In this document: positions 1 through 9,056 of the stretch, one piece after another | How the letters are laid out: every line of letters begins with the position of its first letter | Numbering within the stretch: position 1 is the stretch's first letter | NCBI RefSeq assembly: GCF_001954135.1 | Contig: NZ_MBEQ01000070.1 | Location: 62,001-126,000 of the forward strand | Direction: 5' to 3' | DNA: 64,000 nt | Source: Mycobacterium sp. GA-1841 | GTDB taxonomy: Bacteria > Actinomycetota > Actinomycetes > Mycobacteriales > Mycobacteriaceae | Program-made: the position numbers and the translations under genes | Notes under the pieces: model-generated | What the model saw: the letters and a program-made list of their open reading frames with translations, nothing else | Databases searched by the model: none | Told to the model about the DNA's origin: nothing

Positions 1-1
1 C

Positions 2-316
2 GGCGCGGCCGCGGTGATCTTCGCGCTGATCGCGGCCTCGCCGTCGGCGCTGCAGGTGCACCTGACGGTCTTCGCGTTGGCGATCGTGATCGGCTACTAC
101 GTGATCGGCAATGTGCACCACGCGCTGCACACCCCGCTGATGTCGGTGACCAACGCGATCTCGGGCATCATCGTCGTCGGCGCACTGCTGCAGATCGGCC
201 ACGGCAACCTGCCGATCACCGTCTTGGCCTGCGCGGCGATCCTGCTGGCCAGCATCAACGTATTCGGCGGCTTCGCGGTGACGCGTCGCATGCTCGCGAT
301 GTTCTCCCGCAGCTAG
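2..316 (+). CDS. pntA: NAD(P) transhydrogenase subunit alpha, C-terminal part (PntA, 5' partial)
   Basis: This is the membrane end of the alpha subunit of proton-translocating NAD(P)+ transhydrogenase, which couples hydride transfer between NADH and NADP+ to proton flow. The reading frame is open to the left edge, so the gene starts outside the window. The visible ~104 residues are hydrophobic (three to four membrane helices) and contain [20 protein letters not shown] and a terminal [14 protein letters not shown], the classic end of PntA in E. coli. Because the frame runs straight into the edge, I cannot tell a fused PntA from a separate PntAb subunit. pntB follows after 36 bases on the same strand, so the two are probably co-transcribed. 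Confidence 0.9.
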   Translation, partial: GAAAVIFALIAASPSALQVHLTVFALAIVIGYYVIGNVHHALHTPLMSVTNAISGIIVVGALLQIGHGNLPITVLACAAILLASINVFGGFAVTRRMLAMFSRS

Positions 317-352
317 AACCTGCGTGCCCACAAGAACTTTGGAACGGATTCC

Positions 353-1792
353 ATGCTCACCTTAGAAAACGTTGCCACGGCCGCCTACGTCGTCGCAGCA
401 CTGCTCTTCATCCTCGCTCTGGCCGGGCTGTCCAAACACGAGACCTCGCGCGCCGGAAACAGTTTCGGCATCGCCGGTATGGCGATCGCCCTGATCGCGA
501 CCATCGCGCTGGCCTTCGACCGCAAGATCGAGCCGCTGGGCCTGGCCCTGTTGATCGGCGCCATGATCGTCGGCGCCGCGATCGGCCTATGGCGCGCCAA
601 GGTCGTCGAGATGACCGGCATGCCCGAGCTCATCGCCCTGCTCCACTCCTTCGTGGGTCTGGCCGCCGTGCTGGTCGGCTGGAACGGTTACCTGCACGTC
701 GAAGGTGATCCCGCCGGCGCCGAAGCCGCCGCCCTGGCCCGCGACGGCATGCTCGGCATCCACTCCGCCGAGGTGTTCATCGGCGTGTTCATCGGTGCGG
801 TCACCTTCACCGGCTCGATCGTGGCCAACCTCAAGCTCTCGGCCCGCATCAAGTCCGCCCCGCTGATGCTGCCCGGCAAGAACTTCCTCAACGTCGGCGC
901 ACTGGTGGTTTTCGTGGCCCTGACGGTGTGGTTCGTCATCGATCCGCACCTGTGGCTGCTCGTGGTGGTCACCGTGCTGGCCCTGCTGCTCGGCTGGCAC
1001 CTGGTCGCCTCGATCGGCGGCGGCGACATGCCCGTCGTGGTCTCGATGCTCAACAGCTACTCGGGCTGGGCCGCAGCCGCTTCCGGCTTCCTGCTTGGCA
1101 ACGACCTGCTGATCATCACCGGCGCTCTCGTCGGCTCCTCCGGTGCCTACCTGTCCTACATCATGTGCAAGGCGATGAACCGCTCGTTCATCTCCGTCAT
1201 TGCCGGCGGTTTCGGCATCGAGGCCGGGCCCGCCGAGGACAAGGACTACGGCGAACATCGCGAGATCAATGCCGAAGGCGCGGCTGAGCTGCTCGCCCAC
1301 GCCGACTCGGTGATCATCACGCCGGGCTACGGCATGGCCGTCGCGCAGGCGCAGTACGGCGTGGCCGATCTGACCCGCAAGCTGCGTGAGCGTGGGGTCA
1401 ATGTGCGCTTTGGCATCCACCCCGTCGCCGGCCGCCTGCCCGGGCACATGAACGTGCTGCTGGCCGAGGCCAAGGTGCCCTACGACATTGTGCTGGAGAT
1501 GGACGAGATCAACGACGACTTCGACGGCACCTCCGTCGTACTCGTCATCGGCGCCAACGACACCGTCAACCCGGCCGCCGCCGAAGATCCGGGCAGCCCG
1601 ATCGCCGGCATGCCGGTGCTCACGGTGTGGAACGCCGACAACGTCATCGTGTTCAAACGCTCCATGGCCTCGGGCTACGCCGGTGTGCAGAACCCGCTGT
1701 TCTTCCGGGAAAACACCCAGATGCTGTTCGGCGACGCCCGTGACCGTGTCAACGACATCCTGGCGGCCCTGCCCGCCCCGGAGCGCGTCTAG
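353..1792 (+). CDS. pntB: NAD(P) transhydrogenase subunit beta
   Basis: Beta subunit of proton-translocating transhydrogenase, 479 residues, normal length for PntB. The N-terminal ~260 residues form the multi-helix membrane domain (with [14 protein letters not shown]) and the C-terminal ~180 form the NADP(H)-binding domain III. Diagnostic segments are [16 protein letters not shown], the loop [20 protein letters not shown], and the NADP-binding [12 protein letters not shown]. It ends with the conserved [17 protein letters not shown] block. The ATG at 353 gives the expected hydrophobic N-terminus. It lies downstream of pntA in the same operon and a strong hairpin follows the stop. Confidence 0.97.
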   Translation: MLTLENVATAAYVVAALLFILALAGLSKHETSRAGNSFGIAGMAIALIATIALAFDRKIEPLGLALLIGAMIVGAAIGLWRAKVVEMTGMPELIALLHSFVGLAAVLVGWNGYLHVEGDPAGAEAAALARDGMLGIHSAEVFIGVFIGAVTFTGSIVANLKLSARIKSAPLMLPGKNFLNVGALVVFVALTVWFVIDPHLWLLVVVTVLALLLGWHLVASIGGGDMPVVVSMLNSYSGWAAAASGFLLGNDLLIITGALVGSSGAYLSYIMCKAMNRSFISVIAGGFGIEAGPAEDKDYGEHREINAEGAAELLAHADSVIITPGYGMAVAQAQYGVADLTRKLRERGVNVRFGIHPVAGRLPGHMNVLLAEAKVPYDIVLEMDEINDDFDGTSVVLVIGANDTVNPAAAEDPGSPIAGMPVLTVWNADNVIVFKRSMASGYAGVQNPLFFRENTQMLFGDARDRVNDILAALPAPERV

Positions 1793-1814
1793 TTTCACTG
1801 CCCAGCAGTCCGTA

Positions 1815-1848
1815 AAGACCCCCTATTTCATAGGAAATAGGGGGTCTT
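1815..1848. terminator. Perfect 15-bp hairpin after pntB
   Basis: Two perfectly complementary 15-base arms (AAGACCCCCTATTTC and GAAATAGGGGGTCTT) flank a 4-base loop, 22 bases after the pntB stop. There is no long T-run after the stem, so it may act as a factor-assisted or mycobacterial 'I-shaped' terminator, or stabilise the 3' end. It separates the pnt operon from the Rid-family gene 30 bases further on. Confidence 0.75.
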
Positions 1849-1877
1849 CGCGACTTTCACGGGGCGAGAATCCACCT

Positions 1878-2261
1878 ATGAAAATTGTTGTTCCGGGGTG
1901 GATGCAGCACATGTACGACGCCCACCATTACGCGCCCGCGGTGATCGACGGCGAGCACCTGCGCTGCTCGGGAATGATGGGCATCCGTGCGGACATGTCC
2001 CTGCCGGACGCGCCGCGGGACCAATTCATCCTGGCGTTCGAGAACCTCCGCGGATTACTGGCCGAAGCGGCGTTGACGTTCGTCGAGATCATCGAAATCA
2101 CCAGCTACCACGTCGACCTGCAACAGCACATGCAGACCTTCATCGAGGTCAAGAACGAGTTCGTGGCTGCCCCGTATCCGGCGTGGACCGCGGTCGGCGT
2201 CACCGAGCTCGCCGTGCCAGGCGCGCTGGTCGAGATTCAGATCCTCGCTCGGATGCGTTGA
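1878..2261 (+). CDS. Rid (YjgF/UK114) family protein
   Basis: A 127-residue protein of the YjgF/YER057c/UK114 (Rid) fold. RidA members hydrolyse reactive enamines and imines made by PLP enzymes. The family pattern is visible: a DGEHLRCSGMMG core near the N-terminus, a helix FENLRGLLAEAALTF, EITSYHVDLQQH, and the C-terminal strand pair ending in GALVEIQILARM. The position that carries the imine-binding arginine in RidA (PARS in E. coli) reads PAWT here, so it probably belongs to a Rid subgroup without classical deaminase activity. The ATG at 1878 gives the canonical family length. It is a single gene after the pntB hairpin. Confidence 0.85.
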   Translation: MKIVVPGWMQHMYDAHHYAPAVIDGEHLRCSGMMGIRADMSLPDAPRDQFILAFENLRGLLAEAALTFVEIIEITSYHVDLQQHMQTFIEVKNEFVAAPYPAWTAVGVTELAVPGALVEIQILARMR

Positions 2262-2479
2262 TCGGGAGACCCGACCACATATCGTCTCGGGACGCTGTGA
2301 CGAGTGTGCAGGAAAACGTCGCCATTTCGCCGGATTCTCCACCAAAGGGTGCACATTCGTCACAGTGCGGCCAACCGGACATACCGGCCGAGCCCGGCGT
2401 ACCGATCTGGCCGATACCGCCGGACGTCCCAGATGCGACCCCTCGGTAAGGTCCTACCTAGAAACTAGGAGATGCAACT

Positions 2480-3658
2480 ATGCCGGTGGACCGTCTACTT
2501 CCCTCCGACGAGGCACGCGAGCTGATCGCGCTCACCCGTGACATCGCCGACAAGGTGCTCGACCCGATCGTCGACGAGTACGAGCGCGACGAGAAGTACC
2601 CCGAGGGTGTCATGGCCCAGCTCGGCGCGGCCGGGCTGCTGAGCCTGCCGCAGCCAGAGGAGTGGGGTGGCGGCGGGCAGCCGTATGAGGTCTACCTCCA
2701 GGTGCTCGAGGAGATCGCCGCGCGGTGGGCCGCCATCGGCGTCGCGGTCAGCGTGCACAGCCTCTCCTCGCACGCGCTGCTGGTGTTCGGCACCGACGAG
2801 CAGAAGCAGCGCTGGCTGCCCGGCATGCTCTCCGGCGAGCAGATCGGCGCCTACAGCCTGTCCGAGCCGCAGGCCGGCTCCGACGCCGCCGCGCTGAACT
2901 GCAAGGCCACCCGGGACGGCGACAGCTACGTGCTCAACGGCTCGAAGGCCTGGATCACCCATGGCGGGAAGGCTGATTTCTACACCCTGTTCGCCCGCAC
3001 TAGCGAGGGGAGCGGTTCCGGAGGGCAGGAGCGCAGCGACCGGGGAAAGCAAGGGAGCATTTCCTGCTTCCTGGTCCCCGGTGATCTCGACGGCCTGAGC
3101 TTCGGCAAACCCGAGGAGAAGATGGGCCTGCACGCGGTGCCGACCACCTCGGCCTTCTACGACAACGCCCGCCTCGATGCCGACCGGTTGATCGGCGCCG
3201 ACGGCCAGGGGCTGTCGATTGCGTTCTCCGCGTTGGACTCCGGCCGGCTCGGCATCGCCGCGGTGGCGGTCGGCATCGCCCAGGCCGCCCTCGACGAGGC
3301 CATCCGCTACGCCCACGAGCGCACCACGTTCGGCCGCAAGATCGTCGATCATCAGGGCCTGGGATTCCTGCTGGCCGACATGGCCGCCGCGGTGGTCAGT
3401 GCGCGGGCCACCTACCTGGATGCCGCGCGCCGCCGCGATCTCGGATTGCCGTACTCCACGCAGGCCAGCGTCGCGAAACTGATCGCCACCGACGCCGCCA
3501 TGAAAGTCACCACCGATGCCGTGCAGGTCTTCGGCGGCGTCGGCTACACCCGCGACTTCCGTGTCGAGCGGTACATGCGCGAAGCCAAGATCACCCAGAT
3601 CTTCGAGGGCACCAATCAGATTCAGCGACTGGTCATCTCGCGGGGACTGGGCTCCTGA
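2480..3658 (+). CDS. Acyl-CoA dehydrogenase (FadE family)
   Basis: FAD-dependent acyl-CoA dehydrogenase of 392 residues; it introduces the alpha-beta double bond in beta-oxidation or branched-chain amino-acid breakdown. Seen: N-terminal helical domain, AYSLSEPQAGSDAAAL in the FAD-binding beta domain, the ERTTFGRKIVDHQ segment, and the C-terminal YMREAKITQIFEGTNQIQR containing the catalytic Glu of short/branched-chain members. AGGAG lies 8 bases before the ATG. Between residues about 174 and 193 there is an in-frame Ser/Gly/Arg-rich stretch (from SEGSGSGGQ to RGKQG) that interrupts the usual link to ISCFLVP. The 3' end overlaps the convergent hydrolase gene by 26 bases. Confidence 0.95.
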   Translation: MPVDRLLPSDEARELIALTRDIADKVLDPIVDEYERDEKYPEGVMAQLGAAGLLSLPQPEEWGGGGQPYEVYLQVLEEIAARWAAIGVAVSVHSLSSHALLVFGTDEQKQRWLPGMLSGEQIGAYSLSEPQAGSDAAALNCKATRDGDSYVLNGSKAWITHGGKADFYTLFARTSEGSGSGGQERSDRGKQGSISCFLVPGDLDGLSFGKPEEKMGLHAVPTTSAFYDNARLDADRLIGADGQGLSIAFSALDSGRLGIAAVAVGIAQAALDEAIRYAHERTTFGRKIVDHQGLGFLLADMAAAVVSARATYLDAARRRDLGLPYSTQASVAKLIATDAAMKVTTDAVQVFGGVGYTRDFRVERYMREAKITQIFEGTNQIQRLVISRGLGS

Positions 3659-4547
3659 CGAAGTCGGTCACCTCGGCCAGGAACTGCTCCGGCTGCTCGA
3701 CCATCGGGCTGTGGCCCGAATTTTTGATGATCACTGGCGGCAGCCCGGCCGCGGTGTAGCGCGCGACGTTGGGCCCCGTCGGTGTCAGCACATCGTGCTC
3801 ACCCCACAGCACGAGCACCGGTTTGTGCAGTGCAGCAAGCGTTTCCGCAACCGGTGGGGCTTCGGCTTTCGAATCACACACCCCGGCGTAGGTGAGCCGC
3901 TCCAGCGAGCGATGGGCAAACTCCGGCACCGGGTAGTCAGCGGCAAACCCGGTCTGCAAGGAACTTTCGGTGATGGCATCGACACTGCGGAACCGATCCA
4001 GCGCAGGCCCGATGACCGGCCAGCACACCATCTTTCCGAGCAACGGCATCGCGACCAGATCGTCGGCGCCGGGGGTGTCGGACACCACGATGCGCTCCAC
4101 CAGGTCCGGGTGCTGCTGAGCCAATGCGGCGGCCACCTTTCCACCCATCGAATGCCCGACCACCACGGCCTTGCGCACACCCAAGGCGACGAGAGCGTCG
4201 TGCACCGCCGCGGCCTGCCCCTCAGCCGTGTAGTCCGCCGCGTCGTCGGGCGCCTCGGAACCGCCGTGGCCCACCAGGTCGAGCGCGATCACCCGCTGAT
4301 CGTGGGCCAACTGCGGGGCCACGCGATCCCACCACTCGATCGACGCGGAATACCCGTGCAACAACACCACCGCGCGCTCCCCTGGCGGTCCGTACTCACG
4401 CACGTTGAGATCCGGTCCGGCCAAGGTCAGCACATGCCCTCCGGCGAACACCTCGGCCTGCCGGTGCGCCCTGGTCACCACCAGCTCGTTCAGCAGCAAC
4501 GCCAACACCGCCAGCACCAGCACGCTCACCGCGATGCGCAGTTTCAT
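3633..4547 (-). CDS. Membrane-anchored alpha/beta hydrolase
   Basis: About 304 residues. An N-terminal hydrophobic segment (LRIAVSVLVLAVLALLLNEL) looks like an uncleaved signal anchor, placing the enzyme outside the membrane. The hydrolase fold is clear: VVLLHGYSAS with the oxyanion HG, the nucleophile elbow GHSMGG, the acid in LWGEHDVL and the histidine in NSGHSP. The substrate cannot be read from sequence; haloperoxidase-like, epoxide hydrolase and lipase families share this pattern. The start is ATG 4547 or GTG 4556, with no clear ribosome site for either. It is divergent from the LCP gene and convergent with the acyl-CoA dehydrogenase. Confidence 0.88.
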   Translation of the reverse strand: MKLRIAVSVLVLAVLALLLNELVVTRAHRQAEVFAGGHVLTLAGPDLNVREYGPPGERAVVLLHGYSASIEWWDRVAPQLAHDQRVIALDLVGHGGSEAPDDAADYTAEGQAAAVHDALVALGVRKAVVVGHSMGGKVAAALAQQHPDLVERIVVSDTPGADDLVAMPLLGKMVCWPVIGPALDRFRSVDAITESSLQTGFAADYPVPEFAHRSLERLTYAGVCDSKAEAPPVAETLAALHKPVLVLWGEHDVLTPTGPNVARYTAAGLPPVIIKNSGHSPMVEQPEQFLAEVTDFVRSPVPAR

Positions 4548-4638
4548 GCTGCGCACGGTAATGCTGTGACGGCTGATTTGACCAGCGCATTTCCCCGGTG
4601 CGAGCAGCTTCAGCGAACGGCCTCATAATGGCAGTGCC

Positions 4639-6261
4639 ATGAATGCACCTGCCCACGCCACCACCGCTCCCCGGCACCGGATGCCGCGCCGCGGCGTGCA
4701 GGCCGCCCGCCGGGCCGCCATCGGCCTGACCGCGGCGGCTGTGCTGGCCGGAACCGGTATGGGCTGGGTGACCTACCACGGCGCGCTGGACGGCATCACG
4801 ACGTCCAACGCGCTGGAGGGCGGGCCGGTCTCCACCGGGGATACCGAGAACATTCTGATCATGGGGCTGGACAGCCGGCTGGACCAGCACGGCAACCCGC
4901 TGCCCGAGGACATCTATCAGGCACTGCACGCCGGCGACGAGACCGTGGGCGGCTACAACGCCAATGTGCTGATCGTGGTGCACCTGCCCGGCGACGGCAG
5001 TCCGGCCACCGCGTTCTCCATCCCCCGCGACGACTACGTCGACCTGGCGGGCTGCGACGTCGACCCCTGTAAGGGCAAGATCAAGCAGGCCTACGGTTGG
5101 GCCTATCAGCGCGAAATGGAATCACTGGAGTCCGATTCCGAAGAAGATACGTCCGCACACGAGCAGCAGGCCCGCGAAGCCGGGCGCCGAGCCCAGATCG
5201 CCACGGTCCGTAACCTGCTCGGCATCCCGATCGACCATTTCGTCGAGGTCACTCTCGGCGCCTTCTTCCAGATCGCCAAGGCGGTGGCGCCGATCACCGT
5301 CTGCCTCAACGCCGATACCGCCGACCCGTACTCCGGAGCCGACTTCCGCAAGGGCGTTCAGCAGATCGATGCCGCACAGGCCATGGCCTTCGTCCGTCAG
5401 CGCCGCGACATCAACGACGAGAACTTCACCGACCTCGACCGCACCCGGCGCCAGCAGGCGTTCATCGCGGCGCTGGTATCGGCCCTCGGTAAAAGCGGTG
5501 CGTTGTCCAGCCCGAGCAAGCTGCGCGAGCTACTCGACGTCACCAAGCAGAACGTCGCGCTGGACTCGGGATTCGACCTGGCCAGCTTCGCCAGCCGCGC
5601 CTCGGCCCTGACCGGTGCGCCGCCCACGCTCTACACCCTGCCGATCAAGGAGTTCGGCCAGAACTCACTCGGTGAGGACATCAACATCGTCGACATCCCC
5701 ACCATCCGCGCCATCGTGCGTGACCTGGTCACCGAGGCCGGGCACGGGGGCACTGCCCCCACCGCGCCCGCCCATGTCCTCGAAGGCCACGGAGCGGTGC
5801 TCGACGTGATCAACGCCTCCACCTATACAGGCCTGGCGGCCCAACTCGAAACCACCTTCGGCACAGAGGGATTCACTCAGGGCCAGATCGGTGACGCCGA
5901 ATCCCTGGCGGCCGTCAGCACGATCGACTACGGCACCGGCGCCGAGGCCGGCGCCCAGTCGCTGGCCGCGGAACTGGGCCTGATGGCCACTCCGTCATCC
6001 GAGATCGCCCCCGGCACCGTGCAATTGACGTTGGGGACCGACTTCCCCGGTGACGAGTACCTCACCGGATCGAGTGACTCCGCGTCGGAGTGGGATTCGA
6101 GTACGGATTCGAGCTGGGATTCGACGGCCGCGACGACGACGGAGGAGACCACCTCCAGCACACCGGTGACCACGGTGGCCGCAACGGCCACCGGCACGAA
6201 ATCCGCGGCCCCCACCGACCTGAGCCAGATGAAGGTTTCCGGTGTGCCGTGTGTGAAGTAG
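4639..6261 (+). CDS. LytR-CpsA-Psr (LCP) family cell-wall ligase with LytR_C domain
   Basis: 540 residues. LCP enzymes move lipid-linked polymers onto peptidoglycan; in mycobacteria they attach arabinogalactan. Order of parts: a basic cytoplasmic N-terminus, one membrane helix (about residues 28-45), an LCP domain (about 70-360) with ENILIMGLDSR, the SIPRDDYV phosphate-handling motif and MAFVRQRRDINDENFTDLDR, then a LytR_C domain (about 385-475). A Ser/Thr-rich tail ends in VKVSGVPCVK-like sequence (…MKVSGVPCVK). The ATG at 4639 starts a normal positive-inside anchor. It may be Rv0822c-like, but I cannot assign orthology. Confidence 0.92.
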   Translation: MNAPAHATTAPRHRMPRRGVQAARRAAIGLTAAAVLAGTGMGWVTYHGALDGITTSNALEGGPVSTGDTENILIMGLDSRLDQHGNPLPEDIYQALHAGDETVGGYNANVLIVVHLPGDGSPATAFSIPRDDYVDLAGCDVDPCKGKIKQAYGWAYQREMESLESDSEEDTSAHEQQAREAGRRAQIATVRNLLGIPIDHFVEVTLGAFFQIAKAVAPITVCLNADTADPYSGADFRKGVQQIDAAQAMAFVRQRRDINDENFTDLDRTRRQQAFIAALVSALGKSGALSSPSKLRELLDVTKQNVALDSGFDLASFASRASALTGAPPTLYTLPIKEFGQNSLGEDINIVDIPTIRAIVRDLVTEAGHGGTAPTAPAHVLEGHGAVLDVINASTYTGLAAQLETTFGTEGFTQGQIGDAESLAAVSTIDYGTGAEAGAQSLAAELGLMATPSSEIAPGTVQLTLGTDFPGDEYLTGSSDSASEWDSSTDSSWDSTAATTTEETTSSTPVTTVAATATGTKSAAPTDLSQMKVSGVPCVK

Positions 6262-6267
6262 CCGCGG

Positions 6268-7434
6268 CTACAGCGTGACCCGAACCTGAGTGCCGTAGCC
6301 GATCTCGGAACTGATCGCCATCGAGCCGCCCATGGCTTCGATGCGGACCTGCAGCGACGCCAGACCGATGTGCCCCTCGGCGACCGCCTGGGTCACCGTG
6401 GACGGGTCGAAGCCGGTACCGTCGTCGGCCACCGTCAGCACGACGCGTCCGCCCGCGGGGTAGAGACCGACCGAGATCGTGTGGGCGCCGGCATGTTTGT
6501 TGACGTTGGCCAGCAGTTCGCGTGCGGCGCGGTACAGCAGGGCCTGCCCGTCGGGATGACCCACCTCCTCCAGATCTGCCCGCACCGTCAGATCAGGACG
6601 ATTCTCGTACTGGCGCAACAGTTCCCGAATCGCGGGGGCGAGGCCCAGCTGGGCCAGGACCTGCGGATGCAGTGCCGTCACCGTGGACCGCAGGCCGGCC
6701 GCGGTCTCCTGCAACGCCGCGTGCACCCGGTCCAGCCCGGGATCGGGAATGCGTTCGCGGATCTCGTCGAGGTCCAGGCGCGCGGCCAGCAAGGTCTGCA
6801 GCGGTCCGTCGTGCAGATGTTCGGCCAGTTCGGCATTGCGCAGGTCGTCGGCGCGGGTGGACTCCGACACCAGCTGGCGGCGGACTTCCTGCAGCGCCTG
6901 CACCCGGGCCGATCGTCGCGCCAGCACGAACGACAACGCGGCCGAGGCGACCGCGAGCCAGGCCAGGAACCCCACGTGCATGTAGACGATGTCGGGCAGG
7001 CCGACGTTGTCGTCGCGTTTGGAGTACAGGATCCACACCGCCAGGTATCCCAGCGCGGTACTGGCACCGAGCAGTGCGGTGAGCCATGGACGGTCTTGGA
7101 ACGCCACGGATATCGGCAACAGGAAGAACACCGGCAGCAGGGCCGCGGTGGCGCCGCCGGAGACGGCGCACAAGGTGACGAGCACCAGCACATCGACTGC
7201 GGTGGAAGCCCATTCGGCCCACGGCGGCATGGGACCGCGGAACACCACCACCAACCAGAGCAGCGCCACCGCGGCATAGCCGCCCAGGATCACCGCGTAC
7301 AGGGCCGGCAACCAGTGGTCGACCTCCCACACCGAGACCAGCACCACGATCAATCCGATCAACGGCAGCCGTAGCAGCGCCGAGACCCGCACGGGCTGGG
7401 TGGTGAAGAACTCGACGACGCGCCCGCTGCCCAT
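6268..7434 (-). CDS. NarL-family sensor histidine kinase
   Basis: 388 residues. About six membrane helices occupy residues 15-175, followed by a HisKA_3 dimerisation domain with AEHLHDGPLQ (phospho-acceptor His about residue 208) and a HATPase_c domain with the N-box LLANVNKHAGAH and VADDGTGFDPS. This makes it a DegS/NarX-type kinase without an obvious periplasmic sensor, so it probably senses within the membrane. ATG 7434 begins one base after the stop of the response regulator gene, so the pair is one transcript. It ends 7 bases from the LCP gene on the other strand. The signal is unknown. Confidence 0.93.
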   Translation of the reverse strand: MGSGRVVEFFTTQPVRVSALLRLPLIGLIVVLVSVWEVDHWLPALYAVILGGYAAVALLWLVVVFRGPMPPWAEWASTAVDVLVLVTLCAVSGGATAALLPVFFLLPISVAFQDRPWLTALLGASTALGYLAVWILYSKRDDNVGLPDIVYMHVGFLAWLAVASAALSFVLARRSARVQALQEVRRQLVSESTRADDLRNAELAEHLHDGPLQTLLAARLDLDEIRERIPDPGLDRVHAALQETAAGLRSTVTALHPQVLAQLGLAPAIRELLRQYENRPDLTVRADLEEVGHPDGQALLYRAARELLANVNKHAGAHTISVGLYPAGGRVVLTVADDGTGFDPSTVTQAVAEGHIGLASLQVRIEAMGGSMAISSEIGYGTQVRVTL

Positions 7435-7435
7435 G

Positions 7436-8074
7436 TCAGTCCAGCAGCCGCCGGCGCATCGCCTCGGCGACCGCCGCACCGCGATCCCCCACGCCCAGCT
7501 TCTCGTAGAGACGCTGCACATGGGTCTTCACCGTGGACGGGGCCAGGTACAACTCCTTGGCCATCGCCGGGATCGACCGGCCCTTGGCGATCAAATCGAG
7601 AACCTCGCGTTCACGCGGGCTGAGCACCGGCACGTCGGGCTCGTTGCGGCGACGGATCTCACCGGCCAGCCCGGCGGCCAGGTTCGGATCGAGGACGTCA
7701 CGCCCTTTGGCGCACGACAGCACCGCGTTCACCAGCTCACTGCGGGTGGATTCCTTGGACAGGAAGCCGGCGGCCCCCTGCTGCAGCGCGGTGTAGACGA
7801 TCGCCGACTCGTCGTGTGCGGAGACCAGCAACACCCGGGTCGGCAACTCGTCACGGTTGACCGCGGCGGCCACCTGGGCCCCGTCGAGTTGCGGCATCCG
7901 GTAGTCCAACAGCGCCACCTGCGGACGGTGGGTACGGATCAATTCCAAAGCGTCGGCACCGTTGTCGGCCTCGGCGACGACGTCGATCTCACCGCTGGAG
8001 GCCAAGGCGCGCACCACACCCTCGCGGAACATCGGGTGGTCATCACCGACCACCACGCGCACCTTGCCGGTCAT
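7436..8074 (-). CDS. NarL/LuxR-type response regulator
   Basis: 212 residues. The receiver domain shows the acidic pair D11-D12, the phosphorylation Asp57 in ALLDYRMPQ, and the Ser/Lys switch in VLLVSAHD and FLSKES. The C-terminal LuxR-type helix-turn-helix begins LSPREREVLDLIAKG and continues APSTVKTHVQRLYEKLG. It is the partner of the kinase immediately downstream. The start is ATG 8074; an in-frame ATG at 8086 would add four residues. It is divergent from the LysR gene, so a 54-base region carries both promoters. Confidence 0.95.
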   Translation of the reverse strand: MTGKVRVVVGDDHPMFREGVVRALASSGEIDVVAEADNGADALELIRTHRPQVALLDYRMPQLDGAQVAAAVNRDELPTRVLLVSAHDESAIVYTALQQGAAGFLSKESTRSELVNAVLSCAKGRDVLDPNLAAGLAGEIRRRNEPDVPVLSPREREVLDLIAKGRSIPAMAKELYLAPSTVKTHVQRLYEKLGVGDRGAAVAEAMRRRLLD

Positions 8075-8128
8075 GCGGCTCAGCATCGCACAGCCCGACC
8101 GGTGATCAGCGCGTTTAGAGTCAGCCGT

Positions 8129-9010
8129 ATGCATTCCGACGAGCTGCACTGGTTCGTGGTGCTCGCTGAAACCGAGCATGTCACCGACGCCGCAGCCGAA
8201 CTCGGTATCAGTCAGCCCACGTTGTCGCGTGCCCTGGCCCGGATCGAGGAGCAGGTGGGAGTGCCGCTGTTCGACCGGGTGCACCGGCGGCTGCGCCTCA
8301 ACGCCTACGGCCACATCCTGTTGGAGCACGCCCGCCGCAGCATCGCCGAAATGCGTTCGGCCACCGAGCGGATCGCCGAGCTCCGTGATCCCGACACCGG
8401 GACGGTGCGACTGGCGTTCCTGCATTCACAGGCCGGCTGGTTCGTACCGGATCTCCTGCGCCGGTTTCGGACCGAGGCGCCGTTGGTGCGCTTCGACCTG
8501 TTCCAGGGTGCCGCGCACCACATCGTCGACCGCCTGGCCAACGGCGAAGCCGACCTGGCGATCACCTCACCGCGGCCGGACGGCTTCCGCTGGCGTGGGT
8601 TGTACGTGGAGCGCCTGTGCCTGGCGGTGCCGCGCGAGCACCGGTTTGCCCGCCGTGCCCGGATCCGGCTGGCCGACGCCGGCGCCGAGCCCTTCATCGC
8701 ATTGGCTCCGGACTTCGGGCTGCGCCAACTCACCGACGAACTGTTGGCCGAAGCGGGCATCGCCCCGACGGTGGTGTTCGAGGCGATGGAGATCCCGACG
8801 ATGGAGGGCCTGGTCGCGGCCGGGTTCGGCGTTGCCGTCGTCCCGGTGCCCCGCGCCGAGCGCGCCGAGCCGGGCGCCGCATACGTGCCGCTGACGGAAA
8901 GCTCGGCCAAACGCCAGATCGGCCTGACCTGGAATGCCGACCGACAGCTCCCGCCGGCGGCGGCCCGCCTGGCCGAGTTCCTCATGCAGAATGTGCATGA
9001 GGTTGACTAA
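8129..9010 (+). CDS. LysR-family transcriptional regulator
   Basis: 293 residues. The N-terminal winged helix (residues 1-60) reads LHWFVVLAETEHVTDAAAELGISQ then PTLSRALARIEEQVGVPLFDR, typical for LysR. The rest is the type 2 periplasmic-binding-like effector domain (about 90-290). It lies 46 bases before the MFS exporter on the same strand, and a 26-base imperfect palindrome spans the junction. It therefore probably controls that exporter (and itself). The arrangement resembles E. coli ynfL/ynfM, though there the genes are divergent. Confidence 0.93.
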   Translation: MHSDELHWFVVLAETEHVTDAAAELGISQPTLSRALARIEEQVGVPLFDRVHRRLRLNAYGHILLEHARRSIAEMRSATERIAELRDPDTGTVRLAFLHSQAGWFVPDLLRRFRTEAPLVRFDLFQGAAHHIVDRLANGEADLAITSPRPDGFRWRGLYVERLCLAVPREHRFARRARIRLADAGAEPFIALAPDFGLRQLTDELLAEAGIAPTVVFEAMEIPTMEGLVAAGFGVAVVPVPRAERAEPGAAYVPLTESSAKRQIGLTWNADRQLPPAAARLAEFLMQNVHEVD

Positions 9011-9019
9011 CTTCATGCA
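8994..9019. promoter_or_regulatory. Imperfect palindrome between LysR gene and exporter
   Basis: TGCATGAGGTT and AACTTCATGCA form 11-base arms with one mismatch around a GACT centre. It covers the last codons and stop of the LysR gene and lies 38-63 bases before the exporter start. LysR regulators bind interrupted dyads of about this size, so an operator is the first guess; a weak terminator is the alternative. Confidence 0.45.
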
Positions 9020-9056
9020 TTGGACACATCTTCGTCGGGGTCTTACCGTCGACTGA

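Noticed and set aside
587..1798. Long open frame on the minus strand across pntB
   Set aside because: Antisense shadow of a GC-rich gene: the product is a His/Gly/Asp-rich string without domains, while the plus strand has unmistakable PntB.
7400..8128. Long N-terminal extension of the LysR gene
   Set aside because: Covers the response regulator on the other strand; LysR homology begins at ATG 8129.
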